A DNA stretch of 64,000 bases, from contig CM036753.1 of the NCBI GenBank assembly GCA_020796225.1, positions 7,373,001-7,437,000 of the forward strand, in the 5' to 3' direction. The notes under the pieces were generated by a model. The model ran no database searches. It was not told the origin of the DNA and saw only the letters and a list, made by a program, of their open reading frames with translations. This document shows, in pieces, positions 22,268 through 33,244 of this stretch (its first letter is position 1; each line of letters begins with the position of its first letter). The translations under genes and the position numbers were made by a program. The stretch comes from Arion vulgaris (taxonomy: Eukaryota; Mollusca; Gastropoda; Stylommatophora; Arionidae).

Positions 22268-22492
22268 AATCTAGTGAAGACAGTAACAGACAGTAGTTAG
22301 TGACGATTTGGAATCTAGTGAGGACAGTAACAGACAGTAGTTAGTGACGATTTGGAATCTAGTGAGGACAGTAACAGACAGTAGTTAGTGACGATTTGGA
22401 ATCTAGTGAAGACAGTAACAGACAGTAGTTAGTGACGATTTGGAATCTAGTGAGGACAGTAACAGACAGTAGTTAGTGACGATTTGGAATCG
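22268..22492 (+). repeat. 43-bp minisatellite, 5 copies
   Basis: The unit contains GAATCTAGTGAAGACAGTAA, CAGACAGTAGTTAGTGACGA and TTTG. It follows a short frame starting MASNDRLQQLSAVQASQLIY (from 22181) that turns acidic (GESSEDSN) at the first unit. This resembles the acidic N-terminus of some cut-and-paste transposases, but is too short to assign. Confidence 0.9.
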
Positions 22493-22974
22493 GATTTTAT
22501 ATTAGATATTCTGGCAATTTAAATAAAATTAGCAGTATTGCTAATGAAGAATGGACGTAACTTCAAAGTAGGAGCTAGATGTGTCAAACCCTCAAATAAT
22601 CAAATTCTTTTAAATAAAAGTATGAAACTTGGATATGTTGTGTAGAAGTGGATATGTGGATATTCTAAGGAACTAATGTAGTTTTATTTAGCTTTGGATC
22701 ATTGGAAAGCTTACACATGTTGGTAAGTTCACATCTTTCCTCAAAATCTTTAATTATAATTTTTTCATTTCCTAAACACATTTAATGCTTTAAGTGTATT
22801 TTTAAAATTCAAATACAGCAAGTGGGTGTTTGTAATAGATCTGTCAATTGCGCACATTTTGGTGTATGCAGTTTGTCTCTGCTGTTGAATGTAAGAAAGT
22901 TATAACAAATTTTGTAAGGACATCTTTGTCTTAAAATTTGTTCCTCAAAACAGTGCGTAAAATGCGGTTTTAGT
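22490..22974. other. no gene recognised
   Basis: AT-rich sequence with no supported feature. Confidence 0.4.
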
Positions 22975-23100
22975 ATGAGTGTTGTAAGATTTAATGCATT
23001 TGAAAATAGATGTCTGCGAAAAATAATGAACATACAATGGGACATATTCAGGGAAAGTGATAAAATCAGAGAACTGTATAAGTTGTGGATAAATTTATGA
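22975..23100 (+). pseudogene. LINE reverse-transcriptase C-terminal scrap
   Basis: Reads VVRFNAFENRCLRKIMNIQW, similar to the 'F-x2-RCLRKI-x-I-W' block of the LINEs at 28258 and 56150. Very short. Confidence 0.45.
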
Positions 23101-23454
23101 ATTTTTTATGAAAAAGCTGGAAGATTATTTAAATGCGGAATTAAGACTGACATTTATACAGTAAGAAATAATATGAAGGTAAACTAAATGCTCGCTTAGT
23201 TGTAATAGGAACTAGATTAAAGCATAGTGCGGGATAGAGAAACGACAGTTGTTTTCCTGGAGGGCAAAGTCGTGAAAAACATTACTGGTATCGCTTAGTT
23301 GATCTGCTTAAGGATTTCAATCGTAGATTTTTCATGTTGACATTTCATTTTCATAGCTGACTGTGTCCTTTAAGTTATGCAGATGTTAAGATTTGAGAAC
23401 GTTTAATATATTTTCAAGGTATATTTCTTGGACAAAGTCTGCCATCAGGTGGCC

Positions 23455-23695
23455 TCTGTGGCCTCTGTGGCTAAGTGGTTAAGCTCTTGCCTTGTGTTCC
23501 GAAGATCGTGGGTTCGAATCCGGACCGCACCGTTCTGTTCACGAGTGCATTTTCCCGGAGATTCCTAGGACTGTTGCCGGAGCTACGTAGCTAGTGCTTT
23601 GTGTAATATTCTCTACAGATAGCGTACTATTTCTGTGGAGAGTGACGAAGCCATATGGAGAAAAACCGGTAGCAATATAGCTAATTCTTCATCTC
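23455..23695 (+). mobile_element. SINE-C, copy 1
   Basis: A clear tRNA-like head has A box TGGCTAAGTGG and B box GGTTCGAATCC. The body has GAGTGCATTTTCCCGGAGAT. A reverse-strand copy is at 28085-28250. CTGTGGCCTCTGTGGC at the start is a small duplication. Confidence 0.8.
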
Positions 23696-23699
23696 ACAA

Positions 23700-24480
23700 A
23701 ATGTCCATTATAAACTATTGTAACCATGAAGCTTGGCTACTCCTTCTATCCTGTGTCACGGTAACCAGCTATGTAATCTTGAGGCTTGGCTACTGCTTCT
23801 GATATCCTCGGTCACTGCACCAATATGTAGCCGTGAGGCTTGTGGTCTCTACTAATATTCTTGGACACGGCACCAATCTACACTACTATAACCTATTATT
23901 CTTTTATCTTTCGTCACTGCACCATAAACACTAACTCGACAACTATCACACTCTAACATAGAATATAATCCAATTTAAACGACCGTCAAAGATATTGTAT
24001 CTCTATGTGAGAATCAATCTGATTCTCAACTTTTATTTGTTCATTTGATTATTTCAATACAAAAATATACATTCATATATATATATATGCAAATCAGTTG
24101 ATTATTTATGGTTCTGTTTAGCATTTGGCAATTTCCTTATACAATTTAAAACAACCAATCTTCCTGAAAAAAATATAAAAAGTATATTACCTCATCCAAA
24201 TAAGACACCTCTATATCTAAAAATACAACCGTAAATATAATCGTATTAAATATTATGGTCTACTTATCTCTTCTGCCAAAAAATATGAACATGAATGTTT
24301 CTGTCCAGAAGTCCTTGAGTATGTCACTTTTATTTGAAATGTCTCCTTTTCGATCGAACCTCCTTTCAATATCTCACTTTTCTTAGAATGTATCTTTTTC
24401 GATTTAATTGCAACTGTCTCTCTATTTAGGTCAAAGTCAACACCGTCAGGGCTGTCTTGTTGATAATACTAAGTTCTGGC
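23700..24480. other. no gene; imperfect repeats of GAGGCTTGGCTACT blocks
   Basis: At 23722-23890 there are about three degenerate copies of a 70-base block (AGGCTTGGCTACT...GTCACGG). The rest is AT-rich with a short (TA)n at 24080. No gene seen. Confidence 0.5.
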
Positions 24481-24484
24481 GTGG

Positions 24485-24640
24485 TCACCAACTGTAGACT
24501 ACCAAGCGCTGGTTAGTTTGAATGATGTCACCATCTGTAGACTACCAAGCACTGGTTAGCTTGAATGATATCACCAACTGTAGACTACCAAGCACTGGTT
24601 AGCTTGAATGATGTCACCAACTGTAGACTACCAAGCACTG
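24485..24640 (+). repeat. 43-bp minisatellite, about 4 copies
   Basis: The unit contains GTCACCAACTGTAGACTACC and AAGCACTGGTTAGCTTGAAT. Confidence 0.9.
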
Positions 24641-24654
24641 GCTAATCTTTCCTC

Positions 24655-25050
24655 CTATCAATTAACTGTCTCAGACTACCCTCACTGACTGTCCATGGGT
24701 ACCTCTCTGTTCCTCTGTCTCTATCCGAATGCGTATCTAAAGTTGTGTGTGAAGAGGTGTCGCTGAAGTGTCTAAAGTTGTCTCTTCACTCTTTCTGTCT
24801 GTAACTGTCTCAGACTCAGACTACCTACTCTCTGTCCCTCTGTCTGAATGAGAATTGACTACCCTCACTGCCTGTCCCTGGGTACCTCTCTGTCCCTCTG
24901 TCTCTATCCGAATGCGTGTGAAGATGTGTCTTCACTCTTTCTAACTGGCAAATTTTAACTGTTGAAGTCTGTCTCGGGACTACCTACACTGACTGTTCCT
25001 GAGTACCTCTCTGTCCCTCTGTCTCTATCCGAATGCGTGTGTAGATGTGG
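24655..25050 (+). repeat. imperfect long tandem duplications
   Basis: Three irregular copies of a block with GGGTACCTCTCTGT, CTGTCTCTATCCGAATGCGT and GTGTCTTCACTCTTTCT, spaced 100-180 bases apart. Confidence 0.7.
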
Positions 25051-25602
25051 CGAATCTACCATATGTATTCTATTTATCCACTGGCAATTTTCTTTGTTTC
25101 CAAATCAGTCATGGTCCTTAGTATATTTCTCACGGTCAAATCTATTTTGTTGGCCTGGAAAAACCCAGCTAATTTGACAATCGTGACCGGACAATCACCC
25201 AGACGTTCAAAGAAAGAATACAATTAACCTCTCTGGCTCCAGGAAAGAAAAAAAAACAGGGCATAAATTTACTTCTAGTTAAGAAAAAGTCTCCTTGCTA
25301 ACATATCTGGTCTGTAATTATATGTTCCCAGATCAGGTATATGGTTACCCCTTTTAATTGAAAATACGTGCCTAGCTGAAACTTGGGACTACTAATAAAG
25401 CAAGGGGAAAACCTGGTGTCATATTCCCTGCTACACTATATGTGGCATGAAGCCAAGGCTTTGAAATGTTTTAGATGTAGCTGTAAATAATTAAATTAAA
25501 TGTTCGTTTGTCTTGTTTTGGGATTACATTAGGATTACATTAAGGCTACATTAAGATTTCATTATGACTACATTAGAATTATAGTAGGATTACTTTAAAG
25601 TT

Positions 25603-25856
25603 GGTTGCGTCTGTGGCTTAGAGTTTAGTGACTTGGTCTATTAACCCCGACGTTCTGAGTTCGAATCACGCTGCCGACAGTTTGGTTGCAAATTGTTTGC
25701 GTGAATTTTAACAAAAGGACGGTGACACCACCCGTTCAGAAAGCAATGGCAAACTACTGAACGTAATAAATGCCTAGAAAAATCACAAACAGTGTTAAAA
25801 GGGTTGATTCGCAAAGTCCTGTAAAGGATATGCAATTAACTTTGTTTTTTTTTAAT
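25603..25856 (+). mobile_element. SINE-A, copy 2, complete with target duplication
   Basis: The head has TGTGGCTTAGAGTTTAGTGA and GTTCGAATC. The body is the same as at 148-400. The 9-base duplication TTTAAAGTT flanks it (25594-25602 and 25857-25865). The tail is T/A-rich (TTTGTTTTTTTTTAATT). Confidence 0.82.
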
Positions 25857-26002
25857 TTTAAAGTTACATTAAGGTTACAATATGATTACATTAGGATTAC
25901 ATTGGGATTTCATTTGGACTACATTGGGGCTACATTAGTGCTACATTATGATTACATTAGTGCTACATTATGATAACATTAGGGCAACATTAGGATTACA
26001 AT

Positions 26003-26260
26003 CGCCCGAGTAGTTACCGGGGCCCAAATTTGGGGTGTAAAGAATAGAACCACTGTTACCTGCCACGCATGTCGTAAGAGGCGACTAAGGAGGTTTGGCT
26101 TAAATCGGATGTAATGTCCTAAACGTATAGAAGTCTATGCGTTTAGGGGCCTACCAAACCAATGTGCAACGTATACACGTTCTTGGCAAAGATCAAACAT
26201 ATCACAAAGAGTGATTAAAATTGGTTCGTAAAGAACGAACGCAAAGAAGAAGAAGAAGAG
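26003..26260 (+). mobile_element. SINE-G, complete with target duplication
   Basis: Runs from CGCCCGAGTAGTTACCGGGG through ACCACTGTTACCTGCCACGC, ATGTCGTAAGAGGCGACTAA and ATCACAAAGAGTGATTAAAA to an (AAG)n tail. The 11-base duplication AGGATTACAAT flanks it (25992-26002 and 26261-26271). Confidence 0.88.
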
Positions 26261-26689
26261 AGGATTACAATAGGATTTCGTTCGAATTACATTATGGCTA
26301 CATTAGAATTACATTAGGGCTGCATTTGGATTACATTATTTCTACATTAGGGCTACATTATGATTACAATAAGATTACATTAGGATTACATTAGGAATAC
26401 ATCCACTTTATTTCAAACTTATTTCAACTTTGAAAACGCTCGTCTGGTGAAACTACTTTTCCCTAGTGATATTGATACCCCTCTCTGTTCCCATGGTTAT
26501 GCTCTGTTATTTCTTGTCTTCAGACGAACTTTATTTATCGACGCTATTGGTAAATCTCGCAAGTTCTCTCTCGGCTACTTTTCGTTTTTCAATCCTTAAC
26601 GACATCAACTTCCAGAATCTTCAATTTATGATGAAGTATACAGTTCACACCAGCGTATGGTGATTAGAAGCCATTATTTTTATATTACG

Positions 26690-26940
26690 AACACGCAGTC
26701 CTTCCCTCCTTTCATTTGCTGGAAATATTATCTACATATGCAACGTTGTCTCTTGTATAAGATTCACTGTCTTTTGTAGCTCACACAGAAGTTCGTGTAG
26801 TTTTATGTCGAGTGTTGTTTCGCTAGGCCAGTGAGTTTTCCTCGGTATATCATATTCGGGACAGTCTTGAAGTATGTGCTCTGCAGTCTGATGTGGAAGA
26901 CGCAGTTACATCTGACAATTTCTGGTCAACCTAACCAAGA
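26690..26940 (-). pseudogene. LINE 3' end with 'TAEHILQDCP' block
   Basis: The reverse strand reads LPHQTAEHILQDCPEYDIPR then KTHWPSETTLDIKLH, followed by a short tail: the zinc-knuckle-like 'TAEH-x-L-x2-CP' segment that follows the RNase H domain in some LINEs. It may be from the same kind of element as the RNase H at 32620-32915. Confidence 0.65.
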
Positions 26941-27109
26941 TTAAAAATCTTTTATATTTGCAAAAAATGTTATATTTTCTTTACGTTTCGACCCAGTTAC
27001 ATTCCGCTTTTATGGCCACCAGTGTCCACAACGCTCTACCCTAGGTTATCAGTGGCAGTCTTTCTTTCTTTCTTTATGTGATAGGAGCTCACTATTACAT
27101 TTACTTTTC

Positions 27110-27474
27110 TCCCAATCCTGTTTTGCCTCACAGCGTCAGGTCAAGAAGAGATTTCTAAAACGGGCCTTTGTGTGCGCTTCGTAGATAGTGTCTTTCGTCG
27201 CCTCTGTTATCTCTGAGGTCCATCTTTTATGTGGCCTGCCTTTTGCTTTGTATCCATTGTATCGGATCAGCATTGCTCTTTGAGGTGCACTGTCTGTTGG
27301 TAATCTGCTTATGTGGCCGAACCATTTAATTTGTTGTTTCTTGATGAAGTCTAGTACTGATTTTGTACCCACTTTTTTCCTGATGTCTTCATTTCTCAAC
27401 CGGTCTCTTCTTGTTACCCCCATCATTCTGCGTAGACACTTCATCTCTGTCGTGACTAGTGGTAGTCTAAACAC
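27110..27474 (-). pseudogene. LINE family X reverse-transcriptase C-terminus
   Basis: The reverse strand reads LPLVTTEMKCLRRMMGVTRR, DRLRNEDIRKKVGTKSVLDF, IKKQQIKWFGHISRLPTDSA and GRPHKRWTSEI. It is colinear with the + strand copy at 21760-22140 (CEMRCLRKV..., RKKVGTKSCLNYIEKQRMKW). The open frame ends in the 35-bp array, whose unit is this element's TTEMKCL segment. Confidence 0.82.
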
Positions 27475-27998
27475 TTCATCTCTGTCGTGACTAGTGGCAG
27501 TCTAGACACTTCATCTCTGTCGTGACTAGTGGCAGTCTAGACACTTTATCTCTGTCGTGACTAGTGGCAGTCTAGACACTTCATCTCTGTCGTGACTAGT
27601 GGCAGTCTAGACACTTCATTTCTGTTGTGACTAGTGGTAGTCTAGACACTTCATCTCTGTTGTGACTAGTGACAGTCTAGACACTTCATCTCTGTCGTGA
27701 CTAGTGGCAGTCTAGACACTTCATTTCTGTTGTGACTAGTGGCAGTCTAGACACTTCATCTCTGTCGTGACTAGTGGCAGTCTAGACACTTCATCTCTGT
27801 CGTGACTAGTGGCAGTCTAGACACTTCATCTCTGTTGTGACTAGTGGCAGTCTAGACACTTCATCTCTGTTGTGACTAGTGGCAGTCTAGACACTTCATC
27901 TCTGTTGTGACTAATGGCAGTCTAGACACTTCATCTCTGTTGTGACTAGTGGCAGTCTAGACACTTCATCTCTGTTGTGACTAGTGGCAGTCTAAAGA
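27436..27998 (-). repeat. 35-bp minisatellite made from LINE family X, about 15 copies
   Basis: The unit (+ strand) is AGACACTTCATCTCTGTCGT then GACTAGTGGCAGTCT. On the reverse strand it encodes the RLPLVTTEMKCL segment of the adjoining LINE, and the first unit lies within the LINE frame itself. C/T variation in CTGTCGTG/CTGTTGTG follows CpG loss. The period of 35 breaks the reading frame, so the LINE frame cannot continue through it. Confidence 0.92.
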
Positions 27999-28084
27999 GT
28001 CTAAAGAAAAAGGACTGACTTTATTGCACAAAATTTTACTAAATATGACTCAATCTTTTTTCACAGAAATGGCACGTCACCTGA

Positions 28085-28250
28085 CAAGAGTATTTCACAG
28101 TGCGAAATCAGCAGTTTGGACAACATTCATCGAGATCTCTGGAAAAACTTCACTTGTGAATAGAACGCGCGGTCTGGATTCGAGTCCAGAATCTTCGGAA
28201 CACGATGCAACGACTTAACTACTTAACCACAGAGACCCCCACCAGCGGCA
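28085..28250 (-). mobile_element. SINE-C, copy 2
   Basis: The reverse strand gives CTCTGTGGTTAAGTAGTTAA, GTGTTCCGAAGATTCTGGAC and TCGAATCCAGACC, colinear with 23466-23560. Confidence 0.78.
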
Positions 28251-28257
28251 GGGTCAA

Positions 28258-29120
28258 ATGCTATTGTTGGATAGTTATTTCGACTGCGTTACACGTCTCC
28301 AGTCAACGGACAACTTTGCTTATCTTGGCAGCCTCCTATCCAGATCGGCAAACATAGATTCTGAGGTCCACAATAGGATATCCAAAGCCAGTGCTGCGTT
28401 CGGAAGGTTACGTGTCACTGTGTGGGAACGGAAGGGGATTAGCATAGTCACAAAGCTGAAAGTTTACCAGGCCATAGTGCTAACCACGCTGCTGTACGCA
28501 AGCGAGACATGGACAGTGTATAGCAGACACGCAAGAAAATTAAACCATTTCCACACAAGCTGTCTACGCAGAATACTAAAAATAAACTGGCAGGACAAAA
28601 TTCCAGACAGCGAAGTCCTCACAAGAGCAAAGATCCCAAGCGTCAACACCCTGTTGCAGAAGGCCCAACTGAGATGGGTCGGTCACGTTGCTCGAATGCC
28701 TGATAAACGCATCCCAAAACAGTTGATGTATGGCGAGCTTGAAGGGGGCAGACGTTTAGCTGGTGGACAGAAAAACGCTTTAAAGACACTCTTAAAGTGT
28801 CTCTGAAATGCTTCGATATAGACAATACGTGCTGGGAATCCCTTGCGCAAGATCGCCAAATGTGGCGCTGTAACAACAAAGAGGAACCCGAATAGCTGAG
28901 AATCATCGTATTGTTGAGTCACAGAGAAAACGAGCAGCGCGAAAAGACAGAGCACACAACACGCACATGTCTAACCTTGATCATGTATGCCCCACCTGTG
29001 GTCGGGGATTCTGTTCTAGGATTGGACTCTACAGTCACCTCCGCACACACCAGAGAGGTGCAACAGTACACGTCTGAGATTGTTGTCATCATCGCTTGCG
29101 ATGGACGGCTATTACACGCT
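28258..29120 (+). pseudogene. LINE ORF2 C-terminus with a C2H2 zinc finger
   Basis: Open for 182 codons: STDNFAYLGSLLSRSANIDS (RT thumb), VYQAIVLTTLLYASETWTVY, RHARKLNHFHTSCLRRILKI and RWVGHVARMPDKRIPKQLMY. After a frameshift near 28770 it continues KRFKDTLKVSLK, CFDIDNTCWESLAQDRQMW and finally CPTCGRGFCSRIGLYSHLRT then H, a classical C-x2-C-x12-H-x3-H finger at 28988-29050. The same body occurs at 55870-56560. The catalytic RT half is missing, so the copy is 5'-truncated. The 40-bp array starts right after its end. Confidence 0.85.
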
Positions 29121-29149
29121 TCACCGCGCATCCAGTGGATATTCGACTG

Positions 29150-30165
29150 AAATGGTGAAAAAAGTGTCCCATTCAATATTGCATTCGCCTGTAATGTCCA
29201 TTCAATGTTGTATTCGACTGTAATGAGAGAAAAGTGTTTTATTCAATGTTGTATTCGACTGTAATGAGAGAAAGTGTTCCATTCACTGTTGTATTCGACT
29301 GTAATGTCCATTCAATGTTGTATTCGACTGTTATGAGAGAAAGTGCTCCAAATGTTGTATTCGACTGTAATGAAGAAAGTGTTCCATTCAATGTTGTATT
29401 CGACTGTATGAGAGAAATGTTCCAAATGTTGTATTCGACTGTAATGAGAGAAAGTGTTCCATTCAATATTGTATTCGACTGTAATGAGAGAAAATGTTCC
29501 AAATGGTGTATTCGACTGTAATGAGAGAAAGTGTTCCATTCAATGTTGTATTCGACTGTAATGAGAGAAAATGTTCCAAATGGTGTATTCGACTGTAATG
29601 AGAGAAAGTGTTCCATTCAATGTTGTATTCGACTGTAATGAGAGAAAGTGTTCCATTCAATGTTGCATTCAGCTGTAATGAGAGAAAGTGTTCCATTCAA
29701 TGTTGCATTCAGCTGTAATGAGAGAAAGTGTTCCATTCAATGTTGCATTCAGCTGTAATGAGAGAAAGTGTTCCATTCAATGTTGCATTCAGCTGTAATG
29801 AGAGAAAGTGTTCCATTCAATGTTGCATTCAGCTGTAATGAGAGAAAGTGTTCCATTCAATGTTGCATTCAGCTGTAATGAGAGAAAGTGTTCCATTCAA
29901 TGTTGCATTCAGCTGTAATGAGAGAAAGTGTTCCATTCAATGTTGCATTCAGCTGTAATGAGAGAAAGTGTTCCATTCAATGTTGCATTCAGCTGTAATG
30001 AGAGAAAGTGTTCCATTCAATGTTGCATTCAGCTGTAATGAGAGAAAGTGTTCCATTCAATGTTGCATTCAGCTGTAATGAGAGAAAGTGTTCCATTCAA
30101 TGTTGCATTCAGCTGTAATGAGAGAAAGTGTTCCATTCAATGTTGCATTCAGCTGTAATGAGAAA
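29150..30165 (+). repeat. 40-bp minisatellite, about 25 copies, two zones
   Basis: The unit contains AGCTGTAATGAGAGAAAGTG and TTCCATTCAATGTTGCATTC. Left zone (29150-29650): variable units with TATTCGACTG, short units lacking CATTC, and small deletions. Right zone (29656-30160): about 13 units with TGCATTCAGCTG that look identical to each other. Confidence 0.95.
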
Positions 30166-30354
30166 AAAAGGATTGTTTCATAAAATTGAACAACCGACCA
30201 GAAAGGTATGAAGATTTAATATTTCATCACATTTTTCCGAACTGTAGTTCATTTATACCCTCCATCTGCGACAGGGCAGCCTGTTGAAAAGGAAAGGGTA
30301 GAAGAAACCATATTCATGGAAGACAAGTGAACGTCACAAAATACGTGGTTTCTG

Positions 30355-30764
30355 TTACGTAGATGTTAGGTGCTCGCCTCTCGTTGTAAAGGTACTTGGT
30401 TCGCTCCTCTTAGAGCAATCGGTATATTTTCCAGAGATCCCTGATATCAGTGTAGGTGAGATCGAGTTCCTAGTTCTATTGGAGATGATGATAAAACATT
30501 TATCGCGTCTTCAAGTTGAGCACGTAAAAGAACCCTTGGCAGTTCCAAATCGAGAAGATCAGGCTGGAAAGCCGCTGCCTGAGTACAATTTATTAGAAAG
30601 ATTTAAAAATAAAAATTCCTACAAATACTTTCACCATCTTCTAAATTACGTCGGAGACACTCGCCGGTGCTATGGAGTTCGTGCACTGCCGCTGAGATAT
30701 CACTGTGTAAGTAAGAGATCGGAGCACATATGTTTGCTCAACGAAGTGCAATGGTGATAATCCT

Positions 30765-30808
<44 letters not shown>

Positions 30809-30810
30809 GT
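30355..30810 (+). mobile_element. SINE-D, complete reference copy
   Basis: Contains head GTGCTCGCCTCTCGTTGTAA, a single GATATCAGTGTAGGTGAGAT segment, TTCAAGTTGAGCACGTAAAA, GGCTGGAAAGCCGCTGCCTG, CGCCGGTGCTATGGAGTTCG, GTGCAATGGTGATAATCC and a long (TCAA)n tail. Length is about 450 bp. This copy shows what the expanded element at 4236-6795 looked like before amplification. Confidence 0.85.
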
Positions 30811-30845
30811 CACAACGTAAACAAATAACAGTATAAAATAATATG

Positions 30846-31000
30846 GTTCACCCGAGTGGTTACCGGGACCCAAATTTGGGGTGTAAAGAATAGAACCACT
30901 GTTACCTGCCACGCATGTCGTAAGAGGCGACTAAGGAGGTTTTGCTGAAATCGGATGCAAGTGTCCTAAATGTGTAGAAGTCAACATGCTGCCTTGCAGG
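30846..31000 (+). mobile_element. SINE-G 5' part
   Basis: CACCCGAGTGGTTACCGGGA through ACCTGCCACGCATGTCGTAA and GAGGCGACTAAGGAGG. After about 30985 the sequence departs from the family (AACATGCTGCCTTGCAGGTC...). Confidence 0.75.
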
Positions 31001-31203
31001 TCGGCTGGGGACAGTCAAAGGCTAACGGAGAGCGAACCCAGTAAACGCTGGCTGAATCCGGACACATCGCCGAAGGATAAGCACCAGAGCTCCAAATGGC
31101 GCTGAAAATGTGACGAAACCCACTCATACTAAGGCTGCATGAATCAGATTTCCACATGAATGAATTTATGGAGAGATCTGGTACATCGGTCTTTTAGATG
31201 CTC

Positions 31204-31242
<39 letters not shown>

Positions 31243-31549
31243 GTAAAAGACAGAAAATGTCGTGATATCATATCAATCAACTGTCGATGAGAAGATTAAC
31301 ACTGATCTAATCGCAAAGCTATTTGTATGTGTGGATTTCATAAGCGTAACTAATGGATAACACATTCCGTTTCTGTGGACATTTTTTTGGAGTTTGTTCT
31401 CTAGGTAGTTGTAGTTTCCTGTTGATAAGATCTGTCTTCCAAAGTTTGTCTATAGTCGTTCTACTCCGGGTGATTTCAGGCTTCTGCCGCCGGGCTAACC
31501 ATACGGGGCTTCTGTGTGGCGTGTGCTTCCGGCATTATTTGTTTGCTAT
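31001..31549. other. no gene; (AG)n microsatellite
   Basis: (AG)n at about 31203-31238. Nothing else supported. Confidence 0.45.
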
Positions 31550-31678
31550 GTAGAGAATTAAAGCCCCTTAAAGTCGAAGCACGCCTTTTTAACTTAAGGA
31601 CGAGTCTTTTATTGGTTAGATCAGAGCGTGAAGGCCAACAAACATTAAACATAAGAATTAAATCCTTTCGGAGAATCT
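31550..31678 (+). mobile_element. dispersed element E, copy 2
   Basis: GAATTAAAGCCCCTTAAAGT, CTTTTATTGGTTAGATCAGA, AAGGCCAACAAACATTAAAC and CCTTTCGGAGAATC, colinear with 2222-2352. Confidence 0.65.
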
Positions 31679-31681
31679 AAG

Positions 31682-31823
31682 ATTATATATATATATATAT
31701 ATAAATATATATAAATAAATAGACTTTATATGCGCTTCTTGGGCTCGAGTTTAATCCATTTATATTTGAGGAAAGTGTCAGAGAAGTAGAAGACAAGGCC
31801 GAAAAAAGATGCTCTCATCAAGG

Positions 31824-31861
<38 letters not shown>

Positions 31862-32619
31862 GGAGAGAGAGAGAGAGAGAACTGCTTTTTGTCTAATAGC
31901 GGAGTATGGGTTGAGGTTATCGGGGTTGGTTGCTGTCAGAGCATTTACCACTTGTCGATGGGTTCTGTGTTGAAACATATGGAACACCCATCCTGCTCTC
32001 CGCCCTTTGGTCTGACCTTTCATATTCAGTTTGTCCGACTTTTTTAGACCCGCCAGGAGTTAAACTCCCACAGACATAACCTGAAGGATCACCAATACAC
32101 ATCCTCAAATCACGATAATGTAATCTAATGTGGAGGGTTTCACCTGATTTGTAGAAAAGACCGACAGTCTATTATTGCACTTGCTCCGTTGTCACGTGAC
32201 CCTAGGATCGAATTTTCCCTGCTGGAGCGAGGTTTTATCGACCGTAACTATTCTCAAAATAAGAAAAATCAAAATCTGATGCAGTTTAGGCATATATAAA
32301 AGGCACGAAGTGTTGGAAAAAATGCGTGATATTAGGAGGCATCCCAGCAAAGAGGGCAGTGGAATAACACGAAGAAAATGGATTCAAGAATGGAGTCAGC
32401 AGCAGAGACGAAACATCGGGTATTTAAAACTTGTTAAACATGTAGGCTCGGAGTCTGTTATGGCCGGTACGGAGGCGGAATATGGGAACTTGTTCACTCC
32501 GGGACAGACCATAGTACCCATCACTGCTGTTGTGTTGTGGGTGGTCTTTAGACCATTTTTATTTTACTGCCAACCGATGGTTGTCCTGGCCTCCTCATAG
32601 CTAATCTCGTGATCAGTCT
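31682..32619. other. no gene; (TA)n and (AG)n microsatellites
   Basis: (TA)n at 31683-31712 and (AG)n at 31823-31880. The rest is unassigned. A short frame at 32310-32440 (RRKWIQEWSQQQRRN) is not enough to call. Confidence 0.4.
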
Positions 32620-32915
32620 GCGGTAGTCATCTTCCTTCTTTTGCTAGCCTGTCGGCTTCCTCGTTACCGTTTATGTTGTAGTGTGATGGTATCCATTGAA
32701 TAACCGTGCGTTTAAGTGAGTTCACTAGTACACCGAGGATCGCTTTCAGTTCCTTGTGTTCTGTTTTGGCTGCAGTTTTTAGTGCAGGGATGACCGTCAG
32801 AACATCGGTGAATATCGCGACTTTGTTGCGCGAGACGCTTCTTTTCTTTAGGATCATTTCGGCTGCTGTTCTTAGCGCCTCTGCCCGGTAGTTTGTCTGT
32901 GGCAATCTACTTTAT
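32620..32915 (-). pseudogene. LINE RNase H domain fragment
   Basis: The reverse strand is open for 92 codons: NYRAEALRTAAEMILKK (catalytic Glu region), KVAIFTDVLTVIPALK (TD, catalytic Asp), VIQWIPSHYNINGNEEADRL then AKEGR (His and Asp of the C-terminal RNase H block). Normally this is WVPSH-x-G-x-GNE-x-AD. The N-terminal strand with the first Asp is missing. Confidence 0.82.
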
Positions 32916-33244
32916 GACCTTCCCTTTCTACATAGGGTCTATGAGAGAGAGGAGACAAATTCAGAAGGACTATTAGGGATGGGGGTACGCTACGTTCTGC
33001 TTAGGACAATATATTGGATGACCGATCTCATAAGGTTGACCCAACCTTAATTTGGTACCACTGTGATGTGCGTGCGGTTGACGTGATCTTGATCACATTA
33101 TCTATCATAGATCATTGATCAGTGAAATGTACCAATGAAACATCGTATTCCTTACATCCATCAGTCAGATGCGCTTCAATATATAAAAACTTTGGACAAC
33201 ACTGCTGTACCGACCGCTTAAAAAGACATATAATGCATGTACTT
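32916..33244 (+). mobile_element. possible diverged SINE-B 3' part
   Basis: 33035-33190 has CTTAATTTGGTACCA, GATGTGCGTGCGGTTGACGT and ATTGATCAGTGAAAT in the order of the SINE-B body. The match is weak and the head is absent. Confidence 0.3.

Larger units (their letters stand above)
25515..26402 (+). repeat. 11-bp satellite-like tract (GGATTACATTA), cut into three by two SINEs
   Basis: Degenerate GGATTACATTA/GGCTACATTA units occupy 25515-25602, 25857-26002 and 26261-26402. The gaps are SINE-A and SINE-G, each with its own target duplication, so the tract predates both insertions. Confidence 0.85.

Noticed and set aside
22181..22300. Start of a piggyBac-like transposase (MASNDRLQQLS... then acidic stretch)
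   Set aside because: Only about 37 codons before a stop and no downstream transposase domain, so a family cannot be assigned.
23466..23560. Possible functional tRNA gene
   Set aside because: A and B boxes are good, but the acceptor stem is not closed and the sequence continues as a dispersed SINE with another copy at 28085-28250.
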